Of a stretch of 64,000 nt of DNA, positions 53,356-63,640 are shown in pieces. Source of the DNA: an uncultured Sphaerochaeta sp. (GTDB lineage: Bacteria > Spirochaetota > Spirochaetia > Sphaerochaetales > Sphaerochaetaceae); contig NZ_OY763408.1 of assembly GCF_963667405.1 (NCBI RefSeq), forward strand, positions 1,697,757 to 1,761,756. Reading direction: 5' to 3'. The position numbers and the translations under genes are program-made. Each line of letters starts with the position of its first letter. Within the stretch, counting starts at the first letter, position 1. The notes below the pieces were generated by a model. That model did no database searches. It saw only the letters and a program-made list of their open reading frames with translations, and had not been told where the DNA came from.

Positions 53356-54705
53356 ATGATCGCTGATAAGAGTATCAAAGAATTGGAGAACTCCTCCGTC
53401 GCGCTGACGGTCACTGTGACCGCTGACACCATCGAAAACGACTACAAGGCTGCGCTGCAGAAGTACGCTTCCACCATCCAGCTCAAGGGCTTCCGCAAGG
53501 GAAAGGCCCCCATTTCCGTACTGGAAGGCAAGTTCGGCAAAGCAATTCGTGAGGAGAGTACCTTCAATACCATCGAAGAGGCGCTCAAAGAGGTTCTTGA
53601 GGGTGTCGAAGAGAAGTACAAGCCCCTCTCATTCAGTACTCCTGAGTTGCAGGATGAAGAGACCCTGCTGCCCTTCAAGGCAAACTCCGATGTCACTTTC
53701 ACCGTCAAATATGATGTCATGCCGACCTTTGAGATGCCTGCATACAAGGGCTTGAGCGTCTCCTACCCCAAAGTACAGGTCAGTGATGAGGCGGTGAATG
53801 CTGAAGTGGACAAGCTGCGTGAGCAGAATGCCATGGTCATCGACAAGAATGATGCGGCTGCCATGGGTGACATCGTCACCGTCAGTTACGTCGAGCTTGA
53901 TGCTGAGAACAACGAGGTTCCCGGTACCGAGCGCAAGGAGTTCGTATTCACCCTCGGAAGCACCTACAACTTCTACCAGATCGACAGTGATATTGTCGGT
54001 ATGAAGAGTGGCGAGGAGAAGACCTTCTCCAAGACCTACGCCGAGGATTCCACTGTTGAGGGCTACGCAGGCAAGACCATCACCCTCAAGGTCAATGTCG
54101 AGAGTGTCAAGTTCCGTGATGTCCCTGTACTCGACGACGAGTTCGCCCAGGACGTGAAGGAAGAGTACAAGACGGTCGCAGATCTGCTCAAGGCAACCCG
54201 TGAGAAGCTTGAGAAGGCTCTCGAGGCCAAACTCGAGCAAGCCAAGTTGAATGCACTCAGCGATGAGCTCTTGAAAGGCACCACCATTGCCGTACCGGCA
54301 AGCATGATCGATCTTGAGATTGAGCAGAGCTGGAACCGTTACGTGAAGCAGACCGGCCTGACCGAGGAGCAGATCCTTCAGTTCCTGCAGTTCCAGCAGA
54401 AGACCAAGGAAGACGTGGTCGCACCCTGGAGAGAAGCTGCCGAGAAGAGCCTGCGCATCCAGCTGATCATGGAGAAGATCAAGGAAACCGAGAAGTTCCC
54501 CCTCGATGAGGAAGAACTGAACAAGGTGCTTGCCGAACAGCTGAAGGACATCACCGACGAAAGCCAGCGTGACTACTACAAGACCATGATCGAAGACGAT
54601 ATGCGCTTCCAGAAGATTGCACCGTTCTTGCAGGAGAACAACACCTTCACCGAAGGAGAAGAGGTTGCGTACGATGTCTTCATGAGCGAGACCTACGGAG
54701 CCTGA
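53356..54705 (+). CDS. tig: Trigger factor
   Basis: A 449-residue ribosome-associated chaperone and peptidyl-prolyl isomerase. The ribosome-binding N-domain contains the loop GFRKGKAPISVLEGKFG near residue 45, the FKBP-type domain spans about 150-245 and the helical C-domain the rest. ATG at 53356 is chosen because family sequence begins there. A TATACT at 53260-53265 is a possible -10. First gene of the tig-clpP-clpX group. Confidence 0.97.
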   Translation: MIADKSIKELENSSVALTVTVTADTIENDYKAALQKYASTIQLKGFRKGKAPISVLEGKFGKAIREESTFNTIEEALKEVLEGVEEKYKPLSFSTPELQDEETLLPFKANSDVTFTVKYDVMPTFEMPAYKGLSVSYPKVQVSDEAVNAEVDKLREQNAMVIDKNDAAAMGDIVTVSYVELDAENNEVPGTERKEFVFTLGSTYNFYQIDSDIVGMKSGEEKTFSKTYAEDSTVEGYAGKTITLKVNVESVKFRDVPVLDDEFAQDVKEEYKTVADLLKATREKLEKALEAKLEQAKLNALSDELLKGTTIAVPASMIDLEIEQSWNRYVKQTGLTEEQILQFLQFQQKTKEDVVAPWREAAEKSLRIQLIMEKIKETEKFPLDEEELNKVLAEQLKDITDESQRDYYKTMIEDDMRFQKIAPFLQENNTFTEGEEVAYDVFMSETYGA

Positions 54706-54734
54706 TGGTTCCTGTGAACAATGTGATTAATCGT

Positions 54735-54767
54735 GAAAAGGCGGGTCCTCACAGGTTCCGCCTTTTC
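54735..54767 (+). terminator. Intergenic hairpin between tig and clpP
   Basis: GAAAAGGCGG pairs with CCGCCTTTTC around a 13-base loop and leads to a short T-rich end. It could be an attenuator that lowers clpP relative to tig, or a processing site. Confidence 0.6.
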
Positions 54768-54796
54768 AATCCCAAGTTAGAAAGGGGGCTTTTGTC

Positions 54797-55405
54797 ATGA
54801 ATACTCATCCTTCGAGGATGCAATCCACCATACCGATGGTCGTCGAGCAGTCGGGAGTCGGCGAACGTGCCTATGATATTTTCAGCCGACTTCTCAAAGA
54901 CCGCATCATCTTCCTTGACGGGGAGATCAATGATGCAACTGCCGACCTCGTGGTAGCCCAGATGCTGTTCCTCGAATCTGAGGACCCCACAAAGGATATC
55001 AGCCTGTACATCAACAGCCCAGGCGGGTCGGTGACAGCCGGTCTTGCAATCTATGATACCATGCAGTACCTGCACAGCGATGTCCAGACCATCTGCATGG
55101 GCCAGGCAGCCAGCATGGCAGCCTTGCTGCTCTGTGCCGGCAAAGAGGGGAAACGGTCAATCCTCCCCTCTGCACGCGTAATGATCCATCAGCCCTGGGG
55201 TGGTGTTGAGGGACAGTCGACCGACATTTCCATCCATGCCCGGGAGATCGGGCGCCTCAAGAAACTCACCATCGACATCATCGCGGCACACACCAAGAAA
55301 AGCTTCGAGCAAGTGTCCAAGGATGTGGAGCGGGATTTCTTCCTCTCCAGTGATGATGCGGTAACCTATGGGATTGTCGATACCGTAATGAGAAGGAGTA
55401 ACTGA
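54797..55405 (+). CDS. clpP: ATP-dependent Clp protease proteolytic subunit
   Basis: A 202-residue serine protease. The triad is Ser106 (GQAASMAA), His131 (MIHQPWGG) and Asp180. Forms the tetradecameric barrel used with ClpX. AAGGGGG lies 8 bases before the ATG, and the stop overlaps the clpX start by one base. Confidence 0.98.
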   Translation: MNTHPSRMQSTIPMVVEQSGVGERAYDIFSRLLKDRIIFLDGEINDATADLVVAQMLFLESEDPTKDISLYINSPGGSVTAGLAIYDTMQYLHSDVQTICMGQAASMAALLLCAGKEGKRSILPSARVMIHQPWGGVEGQSTDISIHAREIGRLKKLTIDIIAAHTKKSFEQVSKDVERDFFLSSDDAVTYGIVDTVMRRSN

Positions 55406-56634
55406 TGGCACGAAACGCGAAAGTTTGTTCCTTCTGCGGCAAAAGCCAGGAAGAAGTAAAGAGACTGATCAACGGGCCTGGAGTTGCCATCTGTGATGAG
55501 TGCATCAAGGTCTGCAACGATATGCTCGCAGGAGACCCCACCTTCCAGGAAGAAGCAGTAGGTTTGCCTGAACGCATCCCTACTCCCCAGGAGTTGAAGG
55601 AGTACATGGATGAGTATGTCATCGGCCAGGATGATGCCAAGCGTGTCCTTGCCGTGGCAGTCTACAACCACTACAAGCGGGTCAAGTTCCAGAAGCAGAT
55701 TTCAGAACAAGGCGTCGAGCTGGACAAGTCAAACATTCTCATGGTCGGGCCTACCGGAACCGGAAAGACGCTGCTTGCCTCCACCTTGGCCAAGAAACTG
55801 CAGGTTCCTTTTGCAATCGCCGATGCAACCACGCTCACCGAAGCTGGGTATGTCGGTGAGGATGTGGAGAATATCCTGCTCAAACTGATCCAGAACGCCA
55901 ATGACAACATCAAGGCAGCGGAATACGGGATCATCTTCATCGATGAGATCGACAAGATCGCCAAGAAGGGAGAGAATCCCTCCATCACCCGTGATGTCAG
56001 TGGTGAGGGTGTACAGCAGGCTTTGCTGAAGATCATCGAGGGTACCGATGCCTCCGTACCTCCCCAGGGAGGAAGGAAGCATCCCAACCAGGAGATGCTC
56101 AAGATCAATACCCGCAACATCCTTTTCATTTGTGGTGGTGCGTTCGTAGGCTTGGACAAGGTCATCGAGAAGCGTGTATCGAGCCATGGCATGGGATTCG
56201 GTGCAACGATCATCAACTCCGCGCAAAAAGATCTGCATGCACTCTACAGCAAGCTGATGCCGGATGACCTGATCAAGTTTGGTCTCATCCCCGAGTTCAT
56301 CGGAAGGTTGCCGATTCATGTAGCTTTGGACAACCTTTCCAAGAAGGACCTGATGAGGATCATCGTTGAGCCCAAGAATTCAATCATCCGCCAGTATGAG
56401 GCTGCATTCCGCCTCGATGGCATTGAGTTTGTGTTCAAACCGGAAGCAATCGAGGCCGTTGCCGAGAAAGCTTTTGAGCAGAAGACTGGCGCGCGTGGAC
56501 TTCGGTCCATCGTTGAGAACATCATGATGGGAATCATGTATGACATTCCTTCCATCCAACAGGTGAAACAAGTCATCGTGGGAAGGGATTGTGTGCTCAA
56601 TGGAACGCTTCCAGAGGTTATCCGTGGAGCCTGA
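55405..56634 (+). CDS. clpX: ATP-dependent Clp protease ATP-binding subunit ClpX
   Basis: A 409-residue AAA+ unfoldase. N-terminal zinc-binding domain with Cys pairs CSFC and CDEC, then Walker A GPTGTGKT (about residue 114), pore loop GYVGED and Walker [11 protein letters not shown]. All standard. It feeds substrates to ClpP. Confidence 0.98.
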   Translation: MARNAKVCSFCGKSQEEVKRLINGPGVAICDECIKVCNDMLAGDPTFQEEAVGLPERIPTPQELKEYMDEYVIGQDDAKRVLAVAVYNHYKRVKFQKQISEQGVELDKSNILMVGPTGTGKTLLASTLAKKLQVPFAIADATTLTEAGYVGEDVENILLKLIQNANDNIKAAEYGIIFIDEIDKIAKKGENPSITRDVSGEGVQQALLKIIEGTDASVPPQGGRKHPNQEMLKINTRNILFICGGAFVGLDKVIEKRVSSHGMGFGATIINSAQKDLHALYSKLMPDDLIKFGLIPEFIGRLPIHVALDNLSKKDLMRIIVEPKNSIIRQYEAAFRLDGIEFVFKPEAIEAVAEKAFEQKTGARGLRSIVENIMMGIMYDIPSIQQVKQVIVGRDCVLNGTLPEVIRGA

Positions 56635-56635
56635 A

Positions 56636-57622
56636 ATGTTCAGCTACCCTCCTATCGATGATCAGATTCTCGATCTCATCCGCAGCAAGGACGAGTTCAT
56701 TGTGTTGGGCCACATCAGCCCAGATGGGGATTGCCTCTCCAGCCAAATGGCCATGAACTCCCTCCTGCTGAAGATGGGGAAGACCGTGCACATGGCAAAC
56801 GCCGGTCCTTTCGACCGATCAGAGATCTCCCACCTGCGGGCGGACTTCCTCTCCCACATCGACAGGGAGTTGTTTGACAGGGCTCCCATCGCCGTGGTGG
56901 TGGATTGTTCCTCCCCCGAACGGCTCGGGCATCTCGCCCAGGAGATAGAGGGGCTGGTCACCATCATCTTTGATCATCACAGCAGCGGTGAGCTCTTCGG
57001 GACCCACCGCTACATTGTTCCCCGATCGGTTTCCACCACCCTGATCGTCATGCAACTGTACAAGGCGCTTGATGTCGAAATCTCGCAGGAGGTTGCAGAG
57101 CATCTCTTCTTCGGGTTTGCCACCGACAGTGGGTTCTTCCGGTTCATCAATGCCTATCGGGGCGAGACCTTGCGTCTTGCAGCCGAACTGGTGGATCTTG
57201 GGGTCTCCCCGAACACCATGGCTGACCGTATGACCGGCGGCAAAAGCCTGGGGTATGTCAAATACCTGGGAAAACTCATCGATCGCAGCGAGAGCTTTTT
57301 CGACGGCAGACTTATGATTTCCTCAAGTTGTCTCAGCGATCGTGACACCTACATCACCACAGACAAGCCCAGTGACTCGCTCTATGCCATGCTGCTCTCT
57401 GTAAAAGGTGTAGAGGCTGTGCTCTTCTTCAAGGAACTTGAGGGAGGGAAAACCGAAGTTGGGTTCCGTTCCTCCCATCAGAGTACCATCGATGTGGGAG
57501 CCTTGGCGGAACGCTTTGGTGGCGGCGGTCACAAGAAAGCTGCAGGAGCAACCGTACAGAACGAGATCAAGGTTGTCAGAAAGCAGTTGATCGATGCAGT
57601 GGGAGAACTCCTCTCCGAATAG
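56636..57622 (+). CDS. DHH-family phosphoesterase (NrnA-like)
   Basis: A 328-residue DHH/DHHA1 protein. Metal sites are GHISPDGDCLSS and VVVDCSSPERLG; the DHH motif is IFDHHSSG; the substrate-binding GGGGHKKAAGA is at the C-terminus. NrnA enzymes degrade short RNA oligomers and convert pAp to AMP. The first motif has Cys where Ala is usual. ATG follows the clpX stop by 1 base, so it belongs to the same operon. Confidence 0.93.
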   Translation: MFSYPPIDDQILDLIRSKDEFIVLGHISPDGDCLSSQMAMNSLLLKMGKTVHMANAGPFDRSEISHLRADFLSHIDRELFDRAPIAVVVDCSSPERLGHLAQEIEGLVTIIFDHHSSGELFGTHRYIVPRSVSTTLIVMQLYKALDVEISQEVAEHLFFGFATDSGFFRFINAYRGETLRLAAELVDLGVSPNTMADRMTGGKSLGYVKYLGKLIDRSESFFDGRLMISSSCLSDRDTYITTDKPSDSLYAMLLSVKGVEAVLFFKELEGGKTEVGFRSSHQSTIDVGALAERFGGGGHKKAAGATVQNEIKVVRKQLIDAVGELLSE

Positions 57623-57672
57623 GTTGGCATACACATTGCATGTAGGTGTGCATCACGCACAAGGAGCCTACC

Positions 57673-58650
57673 ATGCAATGTCTTCCGTTCTCCGAAGAAG
57701 CCTCGCGCTCACTTACCAAGTCCGTCATGCTCTACAAGGAGCATCCGCTGGACGTGCAACTCTACAAAGCCATCCGCTCACAGACCGAACAGTTGCTCTA
57801 TGCCCTGCCCTCCTACCTCCATCTGCTGGATGAGGAAGACTGTTGTGAGTTTTTCTTCTACTGCTATGATGCCATTGATTATTTTCTCTCCATGTATCGG
57901 GAGGGAAGACTCTCCTACCTTGGATACCTGGTGCAGGTGGTGAAAAAACGCAGCCGCTTCTTCATTTCCCAGAAGAGTTCACAGACAAAGAAAGAGCAAT
58001 TGTTGGCCCAGTGCCAGTACTATGAGTATACACTTGAGGAAGAGGACGAGGTGGTTGAGCAGGCGTACTATCACACGAGCCGCAGCATTGAGCAGACCGA
58101 ACTCACACATTTGCCACAACTCTTCCTCTCGTTGCTGCAACCCTCCACAAAACCGCATGTCATGGATACGGAGCCCTTGAGAAAGCTCAAAACCGCCTTG
58201 CAGAGAGGGGCGAACCGCAAGCGATTTCTCATTGTCCTCTCCGTATCACCAGACCTTGCGGGCACGTATCTTTTGGAGGACCTGGCATCGTTGCTTGATG
58301 TTGAGGTGGAGTTGCTGAACAGGTACCTGAATACCGCCTGCCTGATGCTCGAGAAGAAACAACAATGCAAGACTGACTTTGAGGCGTTGAGCAACCGGCA
58401 TTTCCGACGTCTCCTTGAGATTGAGAGCGAGCTGGAACGGGAAGCAGATGAAGCAAAACGAGCCAAGCTCGAATCACTTCGACAGTGGACGCAACGAGTC
58501 TACAAAGCGAAGGTGGAACAGATCAGGGGCTTGGAATTCAATCTGAGCCACAGCCAGATCGGATCCTTGCTCAACGTCCCAAAAGGCACGGTGGACAGCT
58601 CCGTGCACTACATGAAACGCCTCATCTCCCAGTGTCTGGACGAAACCTAG
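57673..58650 (+). CDS. Unknown protein with a sigma-region-4-like C-terminus
   Basis: A 325-residue cytoplasmic protein, helical and Leu/Glu/Tyr-rich. The C-terminal ~35 residues, LSHSQIGSLLNVPKGTVDSSVHYM, look like the helix-turn-helix of sigma region 4. No region 2 (core-binding) can be recognised in the rest, so this is not an ordinary sigma factor. It may be a DNA-binding regulator or an adaptor. AAGGAG lies 6 bases before the ATG. Confidence 0.7.
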   Translation: MQCLPFSEEASRSLTKSVMLYKEHPLDVQLYKAIRSQTEQLLYALPSYLHLLDEEDCCEFFFYCYDAIDYFLSMYREGRLSYLGYLVQVVKKRSRFFISQKSSQTKKEQLLAQCQYYEYTLEEEDEVVEQAYYHTSRSIEQTELTHLPQLFLSLLQPSTKPHVMDTEPLRKLKTALQRGANRKRFLIVLSVSPDLAGTYLLEDLASLLDVEVELLNRYLNTACLMLEKKQQCKTDFEALSNRHFRRLLEIESELEREADEAKRAKLESLRQWTQRVYKAKVEQIRGLEFNLSHSQIGSLLNVPKGTVDSSVHYMKRLISQCLDET

Positions 58651-58665
58651 GACAATGAGTATCTT
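58637..58665 (+). promoter_or_regulatory. Predicted promoter of rdgB inside the preceding gene, leaderless type
   Basis: TGGACG (58637-58642), 17-base spacer, TATCTT (58660-58665), ending 7 bases before the rdgB ATG at 58673. Confidence 0.4.
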
Positions 58666-58672
58666 AAGGCAC

Positions 58673-59275
58673 ATGAATATTCTCTTGGCATCCAACAATC
58701 CCCATAAGAAGGAGGAGTTCGCAAGAATCCTCACTTCCCATACCCTTGTACTTCCCAGCGAGCTTTCTCTTCGCTTTGACTTTGAGGAGGACAAGGAAAC
58801 ATTTACGGAGAATGCACTCGGAAAAGCACGTGCACTGAAGGCAATTGCCCCTGATGGGTATCTTGTGCTCGCCGATGATTCGGGCATCTGCATCGATGCG
58901 TTGGGCGGGGCCCCTGGGGTCCGGACCGCACGCTACGGCATGGAAGAACACGGGAGGATGCTGGAAAGCCCAGAGCGCAATGCATGGTTGCTGAAGAATC
59001 TCTCGCACATTACCAAGACTGAGCAGCGCAGCGCACGCTTCGTGTGTGCCCTCGCCCTGATAGCGGAGGAACACCGCGTTTTCACCCTCTGTGAGTCTGT
59101 GGAGGGATACATCGCAACCGAAAGCTACGGGAAAGGCGGTTTTGGCTACGATCCGGTCTTTGTGGTGAAGGAAGCGGGCAAGACCATGGCTGAACTTACT
59201 GAGCAGGAGAAGGACCGCGTGAGCCACCGCGGCCGTGCAACACGACATTTGATCACACTCTTGGGAGAACTCTGA
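58673..59275 (+). CDS. rdgB: dITP/XTP pyrophosphatase (RdgB/HAM1)
   Basis: A 200-residue enzyme removing non-canonical purine nucleotides. The N-terminal ILLASNNPHKKEEF, the central LADDSGICIDALGGAPGVRTARY and the closing KDRVSHRGRA are the family signature. ATG at 58673 fits the family start. Its stop (TGATG) overlaps pepF by one base. Confidence 0.95.
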   Translation: MNILLASNNPHKKEEFARILTSHTLVLPSELSLRFDFEEDKETFTENALGKARALKAIAPDGYLVLADDSGICIDALGGAPGVRTARYGMEEHGRMLESPERNAWLLKNLSHITKTEQRSARFVCALALIAEEHRVFTLCESVEGYIATESYGKGGFGYDPVFVVKEAGKTMAELTEQEKDRVSHRGRATRHLITLLGEL

Positions 59276-61065
59276 TGGAAACGATGAAGCGATCACAACA
59301 ACGCAAGGAAGATACGTGGGATTTGGGCAGCCTGTTTGCCGACGCAGCAAGTTGGGAGGAAGGCCTTGCCCAGTTCAAGGCACGCATTGGAAAAGCTCCA
59401 TCCTTCAAGGGAAAGCTTACACAAGGGAAACAGTCCTTCCTTGAGACCATGAGCTGGTATGAGGAGACGGGCATCCTAGCAGAGCGCATCTACAACTGGG
59501 CGTTCCTCAACTACAGCTCGGATGCATCCGACAGCCAGAATACCCACCGGTACTCACTTGCCGCCAGTGCGCTGAGCGAGCTCTCCACTGCCCTGGCCTT
59601 CTTCGAGCCGGAACTGCTCGCACTCGATGAGGAAACCATTGCATCCTATCTCAAGGATGCTGCGTTCGCTCCCTATGCGGTGTATATCCGCAAGGCACGA
59701 AGGTTCAAGGCGCATATCCTCAGTGAGCAGGAAGAGCGCATCATGGCCCTGCAGAGCGAGGTTGCGGCAACGCCACGCACCACCTTTTCCGACCTGACCA
59801 ACGTCGATTTCGATTTCGGGATGCTTGACGGGAAGCCGCTTACCCAGAGCTCCCTCTCCTCCTTCCTGATGCAGGAGAACCGTGAGCTGCGCCGCCAGGC
59901 CTATCAGCAGTTCTATGCTGTCTATGAGAAGAGCAAGCATGCCATCGCCCGTCTCTATGAGGGACAGGTGAAGCAGGACATATTCCGCTGCAAGGTACGC
60001 GGCTATGAGAGTGCACGGGAAATGGCCCTCTTTGGCGATGATGTTCCGCTCTCAGTCTACGACAACCTCATCAAGGCAGTGCATGAGGCACTTCCCACCC
60101 TGCACCGATACTATGCAATCCGCTCAAAGGTCCTGGGCTTGGAGAAACTTGCTCACTATGATGTGTATGTCCCCTTGCTGAAAGGTCTGCAGGTCAAGAC
60201 CAGCTATGAGGATGCGGTAACAACCATAGCCGATGCGCTTGCACCCTTGGGGGAAGAGTATGTCTCAACCCTTACCCAGGGCCTCTTGGAAGAACGCTGG
60301 GTTGACCGCTACGAAAACAAGGGCAAGCGCAGTGGGGCCTTCAGCAGTGGCACCTACACCTCAAAACCATACATCCTGCTCAATTACAAGGAGGATGTGC
60401 TGCGTGACCTCTTCACCGTCGCCCATGAGGGGGGTCATTCGATGCATAGCTGGTACAGTGCACGCAACAACCCTTATATGCACTACGACTATACCATCTT
60501 CGAGGCTGAGGTGGCTTCCACGTTCAATGAGCAACTGGTGGCAAAGTACCTGCTCGAGCACGCCGAGGATGACACCATGAAGGCATACATCCTGGGCAAG
60601 CAGATCGATGATATTGTCGCTACGCTCTTCAGGCAGACGATGTTCGCCGAGTATGAGATGACTACGCACAGGATTGCGGAGTCGGGGACTCCTCTGACAC
60701 TCGAAGTGCTGCGACAGGAGTACCGAACGCTTCTTGCCACATATTTTGGTGATAGCGTCCAGTTCGAGGAAGAGAGCGATTTGGAAGGACTGAGAATCCC
60801 GCACTTTTATTCACCCTTCTACGTCTACAAGTATGCCACAGGCCTCAGTGCAGCGATTGCGCTCAGCCAAAAGGTGCTCAATGGCGGTGAAAAAGAACGA
60901 GAGGACTATCTCTCATTCCTCAAGAGCGGCGGATCTCTGTACCCCATCGAGTCCCTGAAAAAGGCTGGGGTTGATATGACCAGCGAAAAACCGGTCAAGG
61001 ACGCCCTTTCTTCCTTCAGCGGTCTGCTCGATCAGCTTGAGAACCTGCTTGGAGTGAATTCCTGA
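59275..61065 (+). CDS. pepF: Oligoendopeptidase F (M3 family)
   Basis: A 596-residue zinc peptidase that cuts oligopeptides in the cytoplasm. The HExxH-type site is VAHEGGHSMHSW with the third ligand Glu in FEAEVASTFNE; the N-terminal EDTWDLGSLF is typical. Length is normal for PepF. Last gene of this plus-strand block. Confidence 0.96.
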   Translation: METMKRSQQRKEDTWDLGSLFADAASWEEGLAQFKARIGKAPSFKGKLTQGKQSFLETMSWYEETGILAERIYNWAFLNYSSDASDSQNTHRYSLAASALSELSTALAFFEPELLALDEETIASYLKDAAFAPYAVYIRKARRFKAHILSEQEERIMALQSEVAATPRTTFSDLTNVDFDFGMLDGKPLTQSSLSSFLMQENRELRRQAYQQFYAVYEKSKHAIARLYEGQVKQDIFRCKVRGYESAREMALFGDDVPLSVYDNLIKAVHEALPTLHRYYAIRSKVLGLEKLAHYDVYVPLLKGLQVKTSYEDAVTTIADALAPLGEEYVSTLTQGLLEERWVDRYENKGKRSGAFSSGTYTSKPYILLNYKEDVLRDLFTVAHEGGHSMHSWYSARNNPYMHYDYTIFEAEVASTFNEQLVAKYLLEHAEDDTMKAYILGKQIDDIVATLFRQTMFAEYEMTTHRIAESGTPLTLEVLRQEYRTLLATYFGDSVQFEEESDLEGLRIPHFYSPFYVYKYATGLSAAIALSQKVLNGGEKEREDYLSFLKSGGSLYPIESLKKAGVDMTSEKPVKDALSSFSGLLDQLENLLGVNS

Positions 61066-61085
61066 GCTCTTTTTCAAAAGAGGGC

Positions 61086-61115
61086 TTGACTCAAGTCCCG
61101 CCCGTATTGTATTGT
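61086..61115 (+). promoter_or_regulatory. Predicted promoter of tRNA-Leu(GAG)
   Basis: TTGACT (61086-61091), 18-base spacer, TATTGT (61110-61115), about 40 bases before the tRNA. Confidence 0.5.
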
Positions 61116-61153
61116 TGCCACGTTCAGCGAACTTGTTGGACATACCTCAGAAT

Positions 61154-61238
61154 GCGGTAGTGGTGGAATTTGGTAGACACGCTAGCTTGAGGTGCTAGTG
61201 GGAGAAATCTTGTGCTGGTTCAAGTCCAGTCTACCGCA
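61154..61238 (+). tRNA. tRNA-Leu(GAG)
   Basis: Acceptor GCGGTAG pairs with CTACCGC; anticodon stem CTAGC/GCTAG around TTGAGGT (GAG); long variable arm; no encoded CCA. Confidence 0.95.
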
Positions 61239-61244
61239 CTCAAC

Positions 61245-61278
61245 AAAGCCCCTTGTCAGGAACCTGACAGGGGGCTTT
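61245..61278 (+). terminator. Terminator of tRNA-Leu(GAG)
   Basis: A 14-16 bp stem: AAAGCCCCTTGTCAGG and its complement CCTGACAGGGGGCTTT, then CTTTGG. Confidence 0.85.
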
Positions 61279-61308
61279 CTTTGGCTCTTGGGAAATAACT
61301 GTGGCTCA

Positions 61309-63594
61309 GGAGATATCCCCACACACGATGGGAATACGTGGCCTGCCAGGACGCCATAAACGACGCCCTCGGTTCATCCCCACACACGTGGGGAATACGG
61401 CCTACCTTCACAGGTACAGTGCTCAACAATCGGTTCATCCCCACACACGTGGGGAATACGCTACAACTCGATGCCGAACGCGTACCGGATACGGTTCATC
61501 CCCACACACGTGGGGAATACCCTACAGTGATGTGGAAATTGTGAAGGCTGAGCGGTTCATCCCCACACACGTGGGGAATACTCGAGCCTGCATCAATCGC
61601 CATCTGCGATCTCCGGTTCATCCCCACACACGTGGGGAATACATAAGAAAGCAATGTTTTGGTCTGTGATGTTGAGGTTCATCCCCACACACGTGGGGAA
61701 TACACTTGGAGGTGTCCCTTGTCTAAAGGCATTGACGGTTCATCCCCACACACGTGGGGAATACAGCACAGGCGGACACCCCCGCTGATGCCAGCTCGGT
61801 TCATCCCCACACACGTGGGGAATACTAGATATCGACATCAAAAACGGTGACGGTCGGCGGTTCATCCCCACACACGTGGGGAATACTCAATGGACTTGCC
61901 GACAGATGCCTCAAGCTGCGGTTCATCCCCACACACGTGGGGAATACCCGGCCATGATCTACATACATGTACCCGGCCCCGGTTCATCCCCACACACGTG
62001 GGGAATACCGGCAACCGATAAGCTCATCAGTGTCATCCACCGGTTCATCCCCACACACGTGGGGAATACGCCTTGGTCACCACCTTTGCCATCGCCCTGT
62101 CCGGTTCATCCCCACACACGTGGGGAATACATCTCACTTGCTGAGTTTTTCGCCTGCTCAACCGGTTCATCCCCACACACGTGGGGAATACTTCCCATCA
62201 CCATTGATGAAGAGGTTCTCTTCCGGTTCATCCCCACACACGTGGGGAATACGACAGTCGCTCATTCAACCAGATGGTGAACATCGGTTCATCCCCACAC
62301 ACGTGGGGAATACTCCCTGCCGTATGCGAAGCTGTCCGGCAAATGCGGTTCATCCCCACACACGTGGGGAATACACATACCCGTCACTGCCGTGCTTTCG
62401 GTAGTACGGTTCATCCCCACACACGTGGGGAATACTTCCTATCCCAGAGGAGATAAGGAGAGAGCTACGGTTCATCCCCACACACGTGGGGAATACACAT
62501 ACCCGTCACTGCCGTGCTTTCGGTAGTACGGTTCATCCCCACACACGTGGGGAATACTTCCTATCCCAGAGGAGATAAGGAGAGAGCTACGGTTCATCCC
62601 CACACACGTGGGGAATACGCTTACTGTACGCAAGAGCCTGTCGCTGGAAACGGTTCATCCCCACACACGTGGGGAATACTCCTGTATGGCGTAGACGCCG
62701 TTGCCCGTATTCGGTTCATCCCCACACACGTGGGGAATACTACAGGTGCTTCTCTACGCTCTGCAGCCACTGCGGTTCATCCCCACACACGTGGGGAATA
62801 CTTTCTTGTCTCCATATGCAACTCCTACCATGTCGGTTCATCCTCACACACGTGGGGAATACTACTTGTGCCACCGAGGAAGAGGTTGTCTCATAGGTTC
62901 ATCCCCACACACGTGGGGAATACGTTAACCCCAGCCATCGTTGCTTCTCTGATAACGGTTCATCCCCACACACGTGGGGAATACTATTTAGGCGAAGACC
63001 CCCAAGACGATGTTCTCGGTTCATCCCCACACACGTGGGGAATACGGGTTGGGCAGGTAGTTGAATACCAGGCTGTCCGGTTCATCCCCACACACGTGGG
63101 GAATACCCGAGGGTTGCAATGCCGTTGGGTTGTGCATACGGTTCATCCCCACACACGTGGGGAATACTTCTTGGTTCTCCTGTTCACAGCGATGCTGAAC
63201 GGTTCATCCCCACACACGTGGGGAATACAGCCCATGCTCTTCAAGTGCATCAGCTTCCTGCGGTTCATCCCCACACACGTGGGGAATACCTCTCCCGGCT
63301 GGGGAACCATGGGCTATGCAGGGGTTCATCCCCACACACGTGGGGAATACCACAGGACGCACAGAAGACAGAGACGCAAAAGCGGTTCATCCCCACACAC
63401 GTGGGGAATACTGACTTGAGCCACTCGGGATGGCCTTGGTATGCGGTTCATCCCCACACACGTGGGGAATACTCCTCGGTAAGTTCTCCCTTGACGAGCT
63501 CGCGCGGTTCATCCCCACACACGTGGGGAATACAGCTGCAGGAAGGGGATGCCCCGGATCTCGAACGGTTCATCCCCACACACGTGGGGAATAC
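61309..63594 (-). CRISPR. Type I-E CRISPR array: 38 repeats, 37 spacers
   Basis: Repeats of 29 bases recur with an exact 61-base period from 61309 to 63566, giving 37 spacers of 32 bases. On the plus strand each repeat reads GGTTCATCCCC...GTGGGGAATAC, so the canonical strand is minus and its 3' end ATGAACCG matches the 8-nt crRNA handle of type I-E. The palindrome CCCCACACACGTGGGG forms the hairpin. The leader-distal repeat (61309-61337) differs at 7 positions, and the repeat at 62834 has one C-to-T change. The leader is on the right, next to cas2. Two spacers are present twice as a block. Confidence 0.98.
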
Positions 63595-63640
63595 TCTATA
63601 AGCTTGTATAGTACTTTTTCAAATACTAGCAAACTCATTC
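63595..63640 (-). promoter_or_regulatory. CRISPR leader and possible array promoter
   Basis: Only about 40 bases separate the first repeat from the cas2 stop. Minus strand TTGCTA (about 63626-63621), 16-base spacer and TATACA near 63600 is a weak candidate. An AT-rich stretch (GTATTTGAAAAAGTAC) fits a leader. The leader may extend into the 3' end of cas2. Confidence 0.4.
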
